From Bacteroidota bacterium (GTDB taxonomy: Bacteria > Bacteroidota > Bacteroidia > CAILMK01), in assembly GCA_013287095.1 (NCBI GenBank), contig JABDEJ010000063.1:1-12637 (forward strand): a stretch of 12,637 bases of DNA. The letters are read 5' to 3'. This document shows, piece by piece, positions 1-6,157 of the stretch. A model generated the notes under the pieces. It saw only the letters and a program-made list of their open reading frames with translations. It had not been told where the DNA came from and made no database searches. The number at the start of each line of letters is the position of its first letter. Positions within the stretch are counted from its first letter, which is position 1. Made by a program: the position numbers and the translations under genes.

Positions 1-432
1 TCGAGAATACCCGAAATTGTTGGGGATAAATACAACCTGTATGCAGGAAAAGCAATCTATTTTGCTGATCCATTGGCAGCAATGTGGAAAATATTGAGGG
101 AAAGTTATTCTGAGAAGGATAGTGTGCTGTATCTCGAGCGGCATTTAAATGATACATTTCCACAGGATAAAAAATACACTATTATTACAAAAAACGATAC
201 CGTAAAAATTCAGATTTTTTCAGAAAGGTATGCAAGGAGCTACAATGCTTTGCTGCATGGGATGGTGGAAAGGAAGATGCGCCAATCGATTGCGGATGTA
301 GGAAGTTTTTGGTACACGGCTTGGGTAAATGCCGGCAAGCCAACCATTAATGACTTCGATAGAACACTACTTACACCTGACGCAATGAAAAAATTAAGTG
401 ATGAAGAAAACCGGTGGTTTTCAGGAAAATAA
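1..432 (+). CDS. Zinc-dependent phospholipase C family protein, 3' part
   Basis: The reading frame is open from the first base of the window, so the start lies upstream; 143 codons are visible before a TAA stop. The visible part matches what I know of the C-terminal half of the Bacteroidota zinc-dependent phospholipase C / S1-P1 nuclease-like family: a 'SRIPEIVGDKYNLYAGKA' stretch that follows the last metal-binding helix, a 'VERKMRQSIADVGSFWYTAW' helix near the end, then 'AGKP'. The N-terminal Trp and most zinc-ligand histidines would be upstream and cannot be checked. Such proteins are usually exported and act on phosphodiester substrates; the true substrate is unknown. The gene converges on the T9SS-sorted gene with only 27 bases between stop codons and no convincing terminator there. 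Family assignment is from remembered motifs, not a search. Confidence 0.75.
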   Translation, partial: SRIPEIVGDKYNLYAGKAIYFADPLAAMWKILRESYSEKDSVLYLERHLNDTFPQDKKYTIITKNDTVKIQIFSERYARSYNALLHGMVERKMRQSIADVGSFWYTAWVNAGKPTINDFDRTLLTPDAMKKLSDEENRWFSGK

Positions 433-459
433 TATATTTTATTTCTGAGAAATCGAAAC

Positions 460-1365
460 CTACAAAGCTAATATTTTTCCGGTCCCTACTAAATTACTGC
501 CTTCATTCACCTGGTAAAAATAAATTCCTGCAGACAAGTCGCCCCTTGTCATCGAGAGAACCGTTTCATTTGAAGGCCAGTTGATAGATCTTACTACTTG
601 CCCTCTCGAGTCAAAAACCTTGAGTATACCAGGTTGGCGAGGCTGTCCATTGAAATCCAAACTGAATTCTATTTCCGTATTAAAAGGATTAGGGAATGCT
701 GAGATCTGCCTGTTTTCAACCTTATTTGCAGCAATTCCAGAAGTGTGAACAGGTTCATACCCGATATTAAGAATGGAATGTAATTCAATATTATTTGGTG
801 CGGCATCTGTCTGACCATGTGGCGGATCAACGAAGGTTACTCCACTGATAACCACCTTCTTATTAACATTTTGAAATGAACCTGTAACCGTATAATATTT
901 ATCAATAAACTGCCTGCATTGTATAATATTGCCAAGGTATATCGAGCTGGTAGTTGAAGGGCATGTTGGGTCTGGAATTTCTGTGATCATCGTATTTCCC
1001 AGGTCATCGCTGACAGTTAAATGATAATCGCCATCTGATTCCAGTTTTATTTGTTCGAGAGTGCAATGAATAGTATAAACCTGTTTTTCAATTGGTTGTC
1101 TCGCCATATCAGGGTCAGGATATGGCGTTGTCATGTGAACCAGGCTGTCTATGGTAGTATTTACCGGGGTGATATTTATGCTTGATGCCGCCGTATCCGT
1201 AAATACTTTTACGTCCCAGCGCTCTACGCCGCAGCTTTCTACTTCATAAGCCGATTCACCACTGTTGCTAATGGGTATAATATTACCTGCAAAACTAACG
1301 ACGCCAGCCGCAAGTAACAGGATTCCAATTAAGTAAAGCAGATTTCTTTTTCTGAATATTTTCAA
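460..1365 (-). CDS. Secreted protein with T9SS type A sorting domain
   Basis: This is a 301-residue exported protein. Residues 1-26 form a basic N terminus (KIFRKR) plus a hydrophobic stretch, a signal peptide or anchor. Residues about 224-301 are a typical T9SS C-terminal sorting domain: 'FPNPFNTEIEFSL', then 'LKVFDSRGQVV', then 'GDLSAGIYFYQV' and a final 'GTGKILAL'. It should therefore cross the outer membrane by type IX secretion. The central part (about 45-203) has a pattern I have seen in uncharacterised bacterial proteins: 'CGVERWDVK' early, then 'DYHLTVSDDLGNTMITEIPDP', then 'HGQTDAAPNNIELHSIL'; its function is not known to me. The start codon is TTG: an in-frame TAA lies three codons upstream and no ATG occurs before the signal peptide, so TTG is the natural choice. 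It is followed at a distance by no co-directed gene in the window and converges with the phospholipase-like gene. Confidence 0.85.
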   Translation of the reverse strand: MKIFRKRNLLYLIGILLLAAGVVSFAGNIIPISNSGESAYEVESCGVERWDVKVFTDTAASSINITPVNTTIDSLVHMTTPYPDPDMARQPIEKQVYTIHCTLEQIKLESDGDYHLTVSDDLGNTMITEIPDPTCPSTTSSIYLGNIIQCRQFIDKYYTVTGSFQNVNKKVVISGVTFVDPPHGQTDAAPNNIELHSILNIGYEPVHTSGIAANKVENRQISAFPNPFNTEIEFSLDFNGQPRQPGILKVFDSRGQVVRSINWPSNETVLSMTRGDLSAGIYFYQVNEGSNLVGTGKILAL

Positions 1366-1484
1366 AATAATTTAGTTTAGAGACTTCAAAAGTTGCAATT
1401 ATCTGTCAGCTTACCAAAAAAGGCATATTATGTTTTGGATATTTTTTCGGTCGGATTTTTCAAAAATCGATGACCAGTAAGATA

Positions 1485-2834
1485 CTATTTTCGGGTTTTA
1501 TTTAATATTCCCGGGTACAATACGCCATCAGTTGCTTTAAAATCAAGTTGTAATAGTTCACTTACAATAGGTGCTATATCTTCAAGTCCCATAACAGGTA
1601 TAACCTCGCCTTTGCTAAAAGCTGGCCCATATCCAATGAAACCAGTTTGAATCTCTTTAAAATCGGGAAAATATCCATGGGTCCCGCCATGCGCTGATTT
1701 AATATCAGCTCCATCAGTAGAACCATTCATTGATATTCCGGGTATGGGACTTAAAGCGAGGCAAGCATTGGGGTCCGCACCTGCTTTTTCTAGTTCTTCT
1801 TTATTTATCATTCGAAACATCTTTTTGGTCGCATTTGGCAAACGGTCTAAAATGTTTTTAACAGAATCCAATGTCTTTTTATCACTATTATCAGCAAGAC
1901 GTAAAAATGCGGAGGCACCTGATGTCTGAAAAATTGCTTTCCATACTCTTTTGCCTTTGACATTTGAAATGAGGCCATTTTGTGCAAGCCAGACATTTGG
2001 AGACAGGGCAGTATGTATATCAACAAATCCATGGTCACCGGTTACAATTATGGCTGTGCTATCCAGGATACCTGCAACCTTTAACGCTTCAATGATTTTC
2101 CCAACGCCGCAGTCGGCCTGCTCAACTGCTCTTCTTACCATTGCTCCATCTCTACCTTCCGAGTGCTCAAAATGGTCAACACAAACAAAGTGAATGGCTG
2201 TAAAATTAGGCTTATAGGTTTTGATGATGTAAGCGCCAATCCTTGCAATATTCTCATCCATTGTCAGATAGTCAGAATTAAAATCATCAGATACCAGTTT
2301 TCCTGTTGCATTTTTTTCAATTTCTTCAAAAAGGCCTTTTGGGGTAGTATTGTCCCGGCGAGGGGTTACATTATCAATGGGTTTCCCCAATGTCCATATT
2401 TCAGGCACATTATAATCAATGGGCGCACCAACGGTTACAGGCCATGAAACAGCCGCAGAAGTCAGCCCAGCCTTATGGATAGCCCCCCATAGGGTTGGTG
2501 ATTTAATCAGGTCGGCGTTCCAATTCCAGCGGCCGGTTGTTTCTTCAGGTTCAAATGGTTCATTGCAATAAATGCCGTGTCTTGCGGGAAAGGTGCCGGT
2601 TATCATGGTAGTATGGGATGGATACGTTACGGAAGGAAAAACGCTGTTTACCCCATCTGCATAGACACCATTGTTTTTCATTTGTTGCAGGTTTGGCGTA
2701 GCCCAGGAGGATTCTTTGTAAAAATCAGGACGAAAGCCGTCTATGCTTATCAAGACAACATATTTTGCATGTTGTGCCATTGATATATTCGCAAAGCAAA
2801 TCATGAATACCAATAACCATACAATCCTTTTCAT
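1485..2834 (-). CDS. Exported alkaline-phosphatase-superfamily phosphodiesterase/nucleotide pyrophosphatase
   Basis: This is a 449-residue protein of the type I phosphodiesterase/nucleotide pyrophosphatase family. Residues 1-20 are a signal peptide ('MKRIVWLLVF...' ending SMA before Q21), pointing to the periplasm or cell surface. Two-metal-site residues are recognisable: Asp32 in 'SIDGFRPDF', the probable nucleophile Thr70 in 'FPSVTYPSHTTM', Asp220 and His224 in 'VDHFEH', Asp267-His268 in 'TGDHGF', and a late His (382 or 386) in 'AHGGTHGY'. These fit NPP-type enzymes, which use Thr as nucleophile and cleave phosphodiester or pyrophosphate bonds; the real substrate is not shown. The frame is open upstream to an ATG at 2915, but the start at 2834 puts the signal peptide at the very N terminus and leaves room for a promoter element at 2853-2860, so I chose it. 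Length is normal for bacterial members. Confidence 0.88.
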   Translation of the reverse strand: MKRIVWLLVFMICFANISMAQHAKYVVLISIDGFRPDFYKESSWATPNLQQMKNNGVYADGVNSVFPSVTYPSHTTMITGTFPARHGIYCNEPFEPEETTGRWNWNADLIKSPTLWGAIHKAGLTSAAVSWPVTVGAPIDYNVPEIWTLGKPIDNVTPRRDNTTPKGLFEEIEKNATGKLVSDDFNSDYLTMDENIARIGAYIIKTYKPNFTAIHFVCVDHFEHSEGRDGAMVRRAVEQADCGVGKIIEALKVAGILDSTAIIVTGDHGFVDIHTALSPNVWLAQNGLISNVKGKRVWKAIFQTSGASAFLRLADNSDKKTLDSVKNILDRLPNATKKMFRMINKEELEKAGADPNACLALSPIPGISMNGSTDGADIKSAHGGTHGYFPDFKEIQTGFIGYGPAFSKGEVIPVMGLEDIAPIVSELLQLDFKATDGVLYPGILNKTRK

Positions 2835-2852
2835 ACTTTTAAAATTAATAGA

Positions 2853-2860
2853 CAAATATA
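2853..2860 (-). promoter_or_regulatory. Possible Bacteroidota -7 promoter element (TATATTTG)
   Basis: The minus strand reads TATATTTG here, an exact match to the Bacteroidota -7 consensus TAnnTTTG. It lies 18 bases upstream of the phosphodiesterase ATG, which would give a very short leader. I see no well-spaced TTG/TTTG -33 element, so this is only a candidate. If real, it rules out the longer start at 2915. Confidence 0.3.
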
Positions 2861-3097
2861 TCATGATCCCAAAGCCTAAATGTTTCGGGAATAATAAGTT
2901 TATTGCAAGGTACAATCGAATAACTAATATGCCCGATTTGTTGTTTGGTTACTCAGTATTTAAGTTACTACTTGATGGCAATTAGTAAATGGTTTTACCT
3001 TTTGTCGTAAAAGAGTCATAAAGAAGCTTTTGTGACTTCAAAATTAAATACTAAAACTGATTTTATAATTTATTGAGGGATAGATTGATAAAAATGA

Positions 3098-3139
3098 AAA
3101 ACCCGTTCCGTAATTGGGGGCGATGAAGGAACGGGTTTT
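3098..3139 (-). terminator. Hairpin, probable terminator of the 72-residue gene
   Basis: Perfect 12-base arms (AAAACCCGTTCC at 3098-3109 and its reverse complement at 3128-3139) enclose an 18-base loop. On the minus strand the stem is followed by a T-rich run (TTTTTCATTTTTAT), so it fits a rho-independent terminator about 87 bases downstream of the small minus-strand gene. On the plus strand the T run is short. The 18-base loop is longer than usual. Confidence 0.55.
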
Positions 3140-3225
3140 CGACGAATGGTTGGAATTTAAGGTGGGAATCGGTTGGGCTTAATATTCTTCGGCGCACATA
3201 AATGAGTGTTTTATGTTTGTTCAGG

Positions 3226-3444
3226 TCATATAAATGACCGGATTAGTTCTTTTATTGCGTTTTCTTTTTGCCCAGGTAGGTCTTGGGAGATAACCGTGTT
3301 AATCGGTTGACTTCGAATAGGTTCTCCTTTTGTCAAATTCAAAATTAACATCCTTCGATAAAGTTCTTCTTCCTTGCGCCGGGTTGCAGGTATATTATGA
3401 CTAAACCTCATTTTATTTCCTTGAATTTCGATGGCCGTTTTCAT
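3226..3444 (-). CDS. Small hypothetical protein, 72 residues
   Basis: I do not recognise this protein. It is 72 residues, soluble-looking and rich in charged residues, with no signal peptide, membrane segment or cysteine. The middle 'RRKEEELYRRMLILNLTKGEP' is likely helical; the C terminus 'KENAIKELIRSF' could form a second short helix. The start is an ATG with an AT-rich upstream region and no Shine-Dalgarno site, which is normal in this phylum. A plausible terminator lies downstream at 3098-3139, and the stop codon sits in a small hairpin (GGTCAT at 3224-3229, ATGACC at 3234-3239), both of which mildly support a real transcription unit. No neighbour gives a hint of function. Confidence 0.45.
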   Translation of the reverse strand: MKTAIEIQGNKMRFSHNIPATRRKEEELYRRMLILNLTKGEPIRSQPINTVISQDLPGQKENAIKELIRSFI

Positions 3445-3572
3445 AGATTTAGCTTTGTTAGTTGTTTTTTTATTCTTTGATCATGGTCCAAAGTTGGGGA
3501 AACCTGAGGTTTTAACTATTACACAAATACAAGAAAACGTTATATGATTTCATGGATCTTTTACAGAAATTT

Positions 3573-3590
3573 TCTCAACAAAAGTTGAGA
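3573..3590. repeat. Short inverted repeat (hairpin)
   Basis: Perfect 7-base arms TCTCAAC and GTTGAGA enclose an AAAA loop. No T run follows directly on either strand (the T run at 3602-3607 is about 11 bases beyond on the plus strand), so a terminator is doubtful. It lies in the 219-base gap between the 72-residue gene and the doubtful 66-residue ORF, and could be an operator or an RNA hairpin. Confidence 0.35.
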
Positions 3591-3640
3591 CAAGCTAAAC
3601 ATTTTTTACCCCTCGTCTGTCTTTAATCTAAGTCAGAGAG

Positions 3641-3657
3641 GAAACGATAAACGTTTC
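3641..3657. repeat. Palindrome just upstream of the 66-residue ORF
   Basis: GAAACG and CGTTTC arms (3641-3646 and 3652-3657) flank a five-base centre ATAAA. It ends six bases before the ATG at 3664, so it could be an operator or a hairpin covering the start site. Six-base arms can also arise by chance. Confidence 0.3.
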
Positions 3658-3663
3658 AGAAAA

Positions 3664-3864
3664 ATGGATAAATTCCGTAAGAGGAGGGTTCGAAGGTCGG
3701 CGGATATTTTGAATCCTGAACGAAACAAGGGCTCAAAGGAGGTTCAAAATCGTGAAGGTGATAGTTACCAAAAAAACCCCAAAAACCTGAAATCTTCACT
3801 AAATAATGCCTCCAAACATACTGAACAAGAGCTCTTTAATTTACTCCGCATTATCTCAATTTGA
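3664..3864 (+). CDS. Doubtful small ORF, 66 residues
   Basis: This is an ATG-to-TGA frame of 66 codons. The predicted product is very basic at its N terminus (FRKRRVRRS) and Asn/Lys/Ser-rich in the middle, with a short hydrophobic-helical end 'ELFNLLRIISI'. I recognise no family. There is no clear ribosome binding site, and a small palindrome sits directly upstream. It is the only gene candidate between 3445 and 3908; if it is not coding, that 464-base stretch has no gene. A nucleic-acid-binding small protein is possible from composition alone, but chance opening is at least as likely. Confidence 0.25.
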   Translation: MDKFRKRRVRRSADILNPERNKGSKEVQNREGDSYQKNPKNLKSSLNNASKHTEQELFNLLRIISI

Positions 3865-3908
3865 TATACTCACATTGAAAGCTGCGAATACCGCCGACAA
3901 TCGTAAGG

Positions 3909-4355
3909 TCAGATGCTTAATATAAAGTTTTCTTTATTTAAGCCTGACGTATGGTATTGCCAGCTAAGTTTTATAGCCTTTGATATTATTTTTTTAAGTT
4001 GTTCAAAATCACCGGGTTTTTTAATATAGATATTGGCACCTTTCAATAGTGCGTCCTCAATATCCCTCTTTGCTGATGAAGTAGAATAAATAGCAATTGA
4101 AAGATCTTTCAGCCTTCCATCGGCCCTTATTTCTTCTAACGCTTTCATCCCGTTTTTTCGAGGCATATTAATATCTAAAAAAAGCAGGTGTGGTAGTATT
4201 ACGTCCTTTTGATTCAGGTAATTCATGAGTTGTACGCCGTCGTTTAACGTTGTGAGAACCGAATTTATTTTTAACTCGTCAATGGCATCTTTAAAAAAGA
4301 GGCGATCAACTTCATCATCATCTGCCAAAAGTATTTGATAAGCATCAAGCGACAT
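3909..4355 (-). CDS. Single-domain response regulator, Rcp1 type
   Basis: The 148 residues are one receiver domain with no output domain. The acid cluster is Asp12-Asp13-Asp14 ('LLADDDEVDR'), the phospho-acceptor is Asp61 in 'LFLDINMPRKNG', the switch residues are Ser91/Thr92 in 'YSTSS', and the conserved Lys is Lys113 in 'IKKPGDFEQLKK'. The 'FLDINMPRKNG' box and the long region after beta-3 are typical of Rcp1-like receivers, often partners of cytoplasmic or phytochrome-type kinases. It probably passes phosphate on or binds a partner rather than DNA. It lies 35 bases downstream of the AraC-type gene in the same direction, so the two are likely co-transcribed. It is a close paralogue of the receiver at 6158-6604: 97 of 148 residues identical without gaps by hand count. 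Confidence 0.92.
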   Translation of the reverse strand: MSLDAYQILLADDDEVDRLFFKDAIDELKINSVLTTLNDGVQLMNYLNQKDVILPHLLFLDINMPRKNGMKALEEIRADGRLKDLSIAIYSTSSAKRDIEDALLKGANIYIKKPGDFEQLKKIISKAIKLSWQYHTSGLNKENFILSI

Positions 4356-4390
4356 GTTATGAGGGGGTATTAATGTTTTCCTACTAAGGT

Positions 4391-4948
4391 TTAGTAAATA
4401 TTATTGGCCCTCCTCTTTTTAATAATTGACTGAAAAGAAGTGGGGGTAAGGCCCGTGGTTTTTTTAAATTGAGTTGATAAATGAGCCACTGAACTGTAGT
4501 GCAGTTTGAATGCAATTTCCGTTAGTGTTAAATCTCCTGCCAGGATCATTTGTTTAACTCTTTCTATCTTTTGCAAAATGATAAAGTTCTCTATAGAAGT
4601 AAAAGTAACTTCCGAAAACAGGGCTGCGAGATATCCGTAGCTGTATTTTACCTTGTCAGCAATATATGCCGATATCTTTATCGGGGGCAAATATTCCTCT
4701 CTGTTTACCATTTCAATAATAACATCCTTCGTTTTTTGAATGACATCGTTTTTTTGATCGTCTAAAATCTCAATTCCGTATGTTTTCAGGTTTGCATTAA
4801 GCTTAGCAAGCTCTTCAGCGCCGATTTGATTTTTTAACTCTACCTCGCTTGAATTAATTGCTTTATATAATAACCCAGCTTGTTCTAATTGTTCTTTCAG
4901 AATTGCCTTACAAGCAGTTTGAATATCGTATTTGACATGTAGCTTCAT
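4391..4948 (-). CDS. AraC-type helix-turn-helix regulator with short N-terminal domain
   Basis: The protein is 185 residues from the chosen ATG. The C-terminal half (about 85-185) is an AraC/XylS-type DNA-binding domain: 'KISAYIADKVKYSYGYLAALFSEV' for the first HTH, 'LTLTEIAFKLHYSSVAHLSTQFKKTTGLTP' for the second. The N-terminal 70 residues are not a cupin; they alternate strand and helix ('MKLHVKYDI', then 'AILKEQLEQAGL', then 'EVELKN', then 'LAKLNANLKTYGIEI'), which suggests a small alpha/beta, perhaps ferredoxin-like fold. I recall this architecture as common in Bacteroidota. An in-frame ATG at 4984 would add 12 residues, but related proteins begin near 'MKLHVKYD', so I prefer 4948. The next gene downstream is a lone receiver, so the pair may act in one signalling path. 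A six-base hairpin (4382-4387/4391-4396) overlaps the stop codon. Confidence 0.87.
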   Translation of the reverse strand: MKLHVKYDIQTACKAILKEQLEQAGLLYKAINSSEVELKNQIGAEELAKLNANLKTYGIEILDDQKNDVIQKTKDVIIEMVNREEYLPPIKISAYIADKVKYSYGYLAALFSEVTFTSIENFIILQKIERVKQMILAGDLTLTEIAFKLHYSSVAHLSTQFKKTTGLTPTSFQSIIKKRRANNIY

Positions 4949-5069
4949 TTCTTGCCGTTTGCTTTGGAATGTCTTGTAACGCATGTAGAACCGAATATTC
5001 TTTATAAATGTTCAGGATGTTTGGTTTGATTTTGAAAAAGTTATCATTTTTGCCGGTTAAACACGCGAA

Positions 5070-5102
5070 CAAATATACCAAAACGGCTAATTATTTTAGC
5101 AA
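5070..5102 (-). promoter_or_regulatory. Candidate promoter for the AraC-receiver operon
   Basis: On the minus strand there is TATATTTG (5070-5077), an exact TAnnTTTG -7 match, preceded by TTG (5100-5102) with 22 bases between. That spacing is acceptable for Bacteroidota promoters. The predicted leader to the ATG at 4948 is roughly 115 bases. The -33 match is only three bases, so confidence is moderate at best. Confidence 0.4.
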
Positions 5103-5193
5103 GTTCCAAAGAGGAGTTTGGGAAAAGGGTAAAATACAGTATTCTCGTGCAAGTCCAAAAGTGTGGGTTAGATCGGCACCTAATGTAAATAAT

Positions 5194-5216
5194 ACCTGGT
5201 TTCAAAATAACCAGGT
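5194..5216 (-). terminator. Probable terminator of the XRE gene
   Basis: Perfect 8-base arms ACCTGGTT (5194-5201) and AACCAGGT (5209-5216) enclose a 7-base loop, 13 bases past the stop codon of the XRE gene. On the minus strand the stem is followed by an AT-rich run (ATTATTTAC) with broken T tracts. Position and stem quality make a terminator the best reading; an operator for the AraC gene downstream is the alternative. Confidence 0.6.
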
Positions 5217-5229
5217 TGAAGTCCAGGAT

Positions 5230-5742
5230 TCAATATGCGGTCAGGCTTTGTCTAATTTCCACAATCAGGCGTTCTGCAAGGCTCTCAGAAATTCTTTGGT
5301 CTTTTAAAATCAATTCTTTGTACTTGTTGGCAAGCATTTTTGGAAGCTCTTTTAACAAAGCATCTTTAATTTCGGGTTTAATAAACTCTGCCCATGAGGA
5401 AATTGCTTCAAACGTGGCGTGCAACAATGCACGGGTGAAAAAATCATTCTTTATGGCTAAAAGAGCTATTTCCGCGTTGCTGTATACAATTTCTTTTCTA
5501 AAATTAATGGTTTCATATTCATCAGGTAGCTGTTTAAACTTTGAAATATCCTCAGTGATCAATATCTCAAGCCCAATGTCAAAATATTCTGCAATTTTAA
5601 TAATTAGCCCTAGTGGAGGTACTGCTCTTCCTTCTTCGTAAGAACCAATACTCGATCGCTTCAATCCAAATATATTAGCAAATTCCTCCTGCGAAATATT
5701 TCTTTTATTTCTTAAAAACTTGATATTCTGACTTATGTACAT
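5230..5742 (-). CDS. XRE-family transcriptional regulator
   Basis: The protein has 170 residues. Residues about 5-62 are a Cro/CI-type helix-turn-helix: 'IKFLRNKRNISQEEFANIFGLKRSSIGSYEEGRAVPPLGLIIKIAEYF'. The rest (about 75-170) is helical with no family I can name and no protease (LexA/CI-type) motif, so it may be a dimerisation or sensing domain. It should bind DNA as a dimer. The gene starts next to a 126-base divergent region full of GCTAA half-sites, which are good candidates for its own operators, and it diverges from a small HTH gene. A terminator-like hairpin follows it. This layout resembles a repressor with a divergent regulated gene, but no phage or toxin gene is near. Confidence 0.9.
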   Translation of the reverse strand: MYISQNIKFLRNKRNISQEEFANIFGLKRSSIGSYEEGRAVPPLGLIIKIAEYFDIGLEILITEDISKFKQLPDEYETINFRKEIVYSNAEIALLAIKNDFFTRALLHATFEAISSWAEFIKPEIKDALLKELPKMLANKYKELILKDQRISESLAERLIVEIRQSLTAY

Positions 5743-5766
5743 AGGAGTAAAAATAAATTATTTCAA

Positions 5767-5826
5767 TGCTAAATAAATTAGCACATTTGCTAAAGCCTTT
5801 GCTAAATTGCAGGGGCAAAATTTAGC
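5767..5826. promoter_or_regulatory. Cluster of GCTAA half-sites in the divergent promoter region
   Basis: Five half-sites occur within 60 bases. TGCTAA (5767-5772) and TTAGCA (5778-5783) form an inverted repeat with a 5-base centre. TTTGCTAAA occurs twice as a direct repeat (5786-5794 and 5798-5806, 12 bases apart). GCTAAATT (5801-5808) pairs with AATTTAGC (5819-5826) as a perfect 8-base inverted repeat around a 10-base centre. The cluster lies between the divergent XRE gene and small HTH gene, so it probably holds operators for one or both. No exact TAnnTTTG promoter was found in this gap. Confidence 0.6.
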
Positions 5827-5868
5827 GCGAACACCACACCAATATCGCACGGACATGACACAAATGTA

Positions 5869-6120
5869 ATGCAAAAAATAGATTTGGCAAAAATCAGAAG
5901 CAACCTGAAGTACGGTGACAATCAAAAAATTCATCAAATGACTGGATTGAGCCTTTCATTTATCAGCCAGGTATTAAACGGGAAAAAAAACTCAGATGAT
6001 GTGTTAGAAGCTGCTGTAAAAGTAGCGGCTGCCAATATTGCGAGGAAACAGGCTATTAACTCACTTATGGGTGATAACCCGGAAAAAGACGGCGATGTGC
6101 GACATGATATAATAGCCTGA
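5869..6120 (+). CDS. Small helix-turn-helix DNA-binding protein
   Basis: The 83-residue protein is mostly one HTH domain: 'IRSNLKYGDNQKIHQMTGLSLSFISQVLNGKKNSDDVLEAAVKVA' (about residues 9-56), where 'SLSFISQVLNGKK' looks like a recognition helix of the Cro/YdaS or XRE kind. A helical tail 'NIARKQAINSLM' follows and may serve dimerisation. There is no output or sensor domain. The ATG overlaps the stop of a trivial four-codon frame (5855-5869, TAATG), and no clear Shine-Dalgarno is present. It diverges from the XRE gene across the GCTAA cluster and is 37 bases upstream of a receiver gene in the same direction, so HTH and receiver are likely one operon. It may be an antagonist or corepressor of the XRE protein, but that is inference. 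Confidence 0.8.
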   Translation: MQKIDLAKIRSNLKYGDNQKIHQMTGLSLSFISQVLNGKKNSDDVLEAAVKVAAANIARKQAINSLMGDNPEKDGDVRHDIIA

Positions 6121-6157
6121 CAAACATAAATATAAACTCACTAAGCATCTAAATATT

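Larger units (their letters stand above)
2835..3225. other. Intergenic region with promoter candidate and hairpin
   Basis: These 391 bases hold no convincing long gene. They contain the -7 candidate at 2853-2860, a strong inverted repeat at 3098-3139, two tiny overlapping ORFs (3094-3126 and 3123-3182, + strand) that run through that hairpin, and a weak AT-rich hairpin with arms at 3197-3202 and 3210-3215. From about 2870 to 3090 I see nothing else of note. Confidence 0.5.

Noticed and set aside
441..453. Small hairpin ATTTC-TGA-GAAAT between the convergent stop codons at 432 and 460
   Set aside because: Five weak base pairs with a three-base loop are not enough to call a terminator.
1454..1468. 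Palindrome GATTTTT-c-AAAAATC downstream of the phosphodiesterase gene
   Set aside because: The one-base centre cannot form a normal hairpin loop and the arms are A/T homopolymer runs, so a chance origin is likely; no T run suits a terminator.
2835..2915. Longer N terminus of the phosphodiesterase starting at 2915
   Set aside because: It would place 27 residues before a clean signal peptide and cover a -7 promoter-like element.
5008..5641. Plus-strand open frames across the AraC-XRE gap and the XRE gene
   Set aside because: They overlap a clear XRE gene on the other strand and run through the terminator-like hairpin at 5194-5216; the products resemble no family.
5230..6120. Divergent XRE and small HTH genes as a CI/Cro prophage switch
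   Set aside because: No integrase, structural or lysis genes, attachment sites or composition change are seen; the neighbours are two-component genes.
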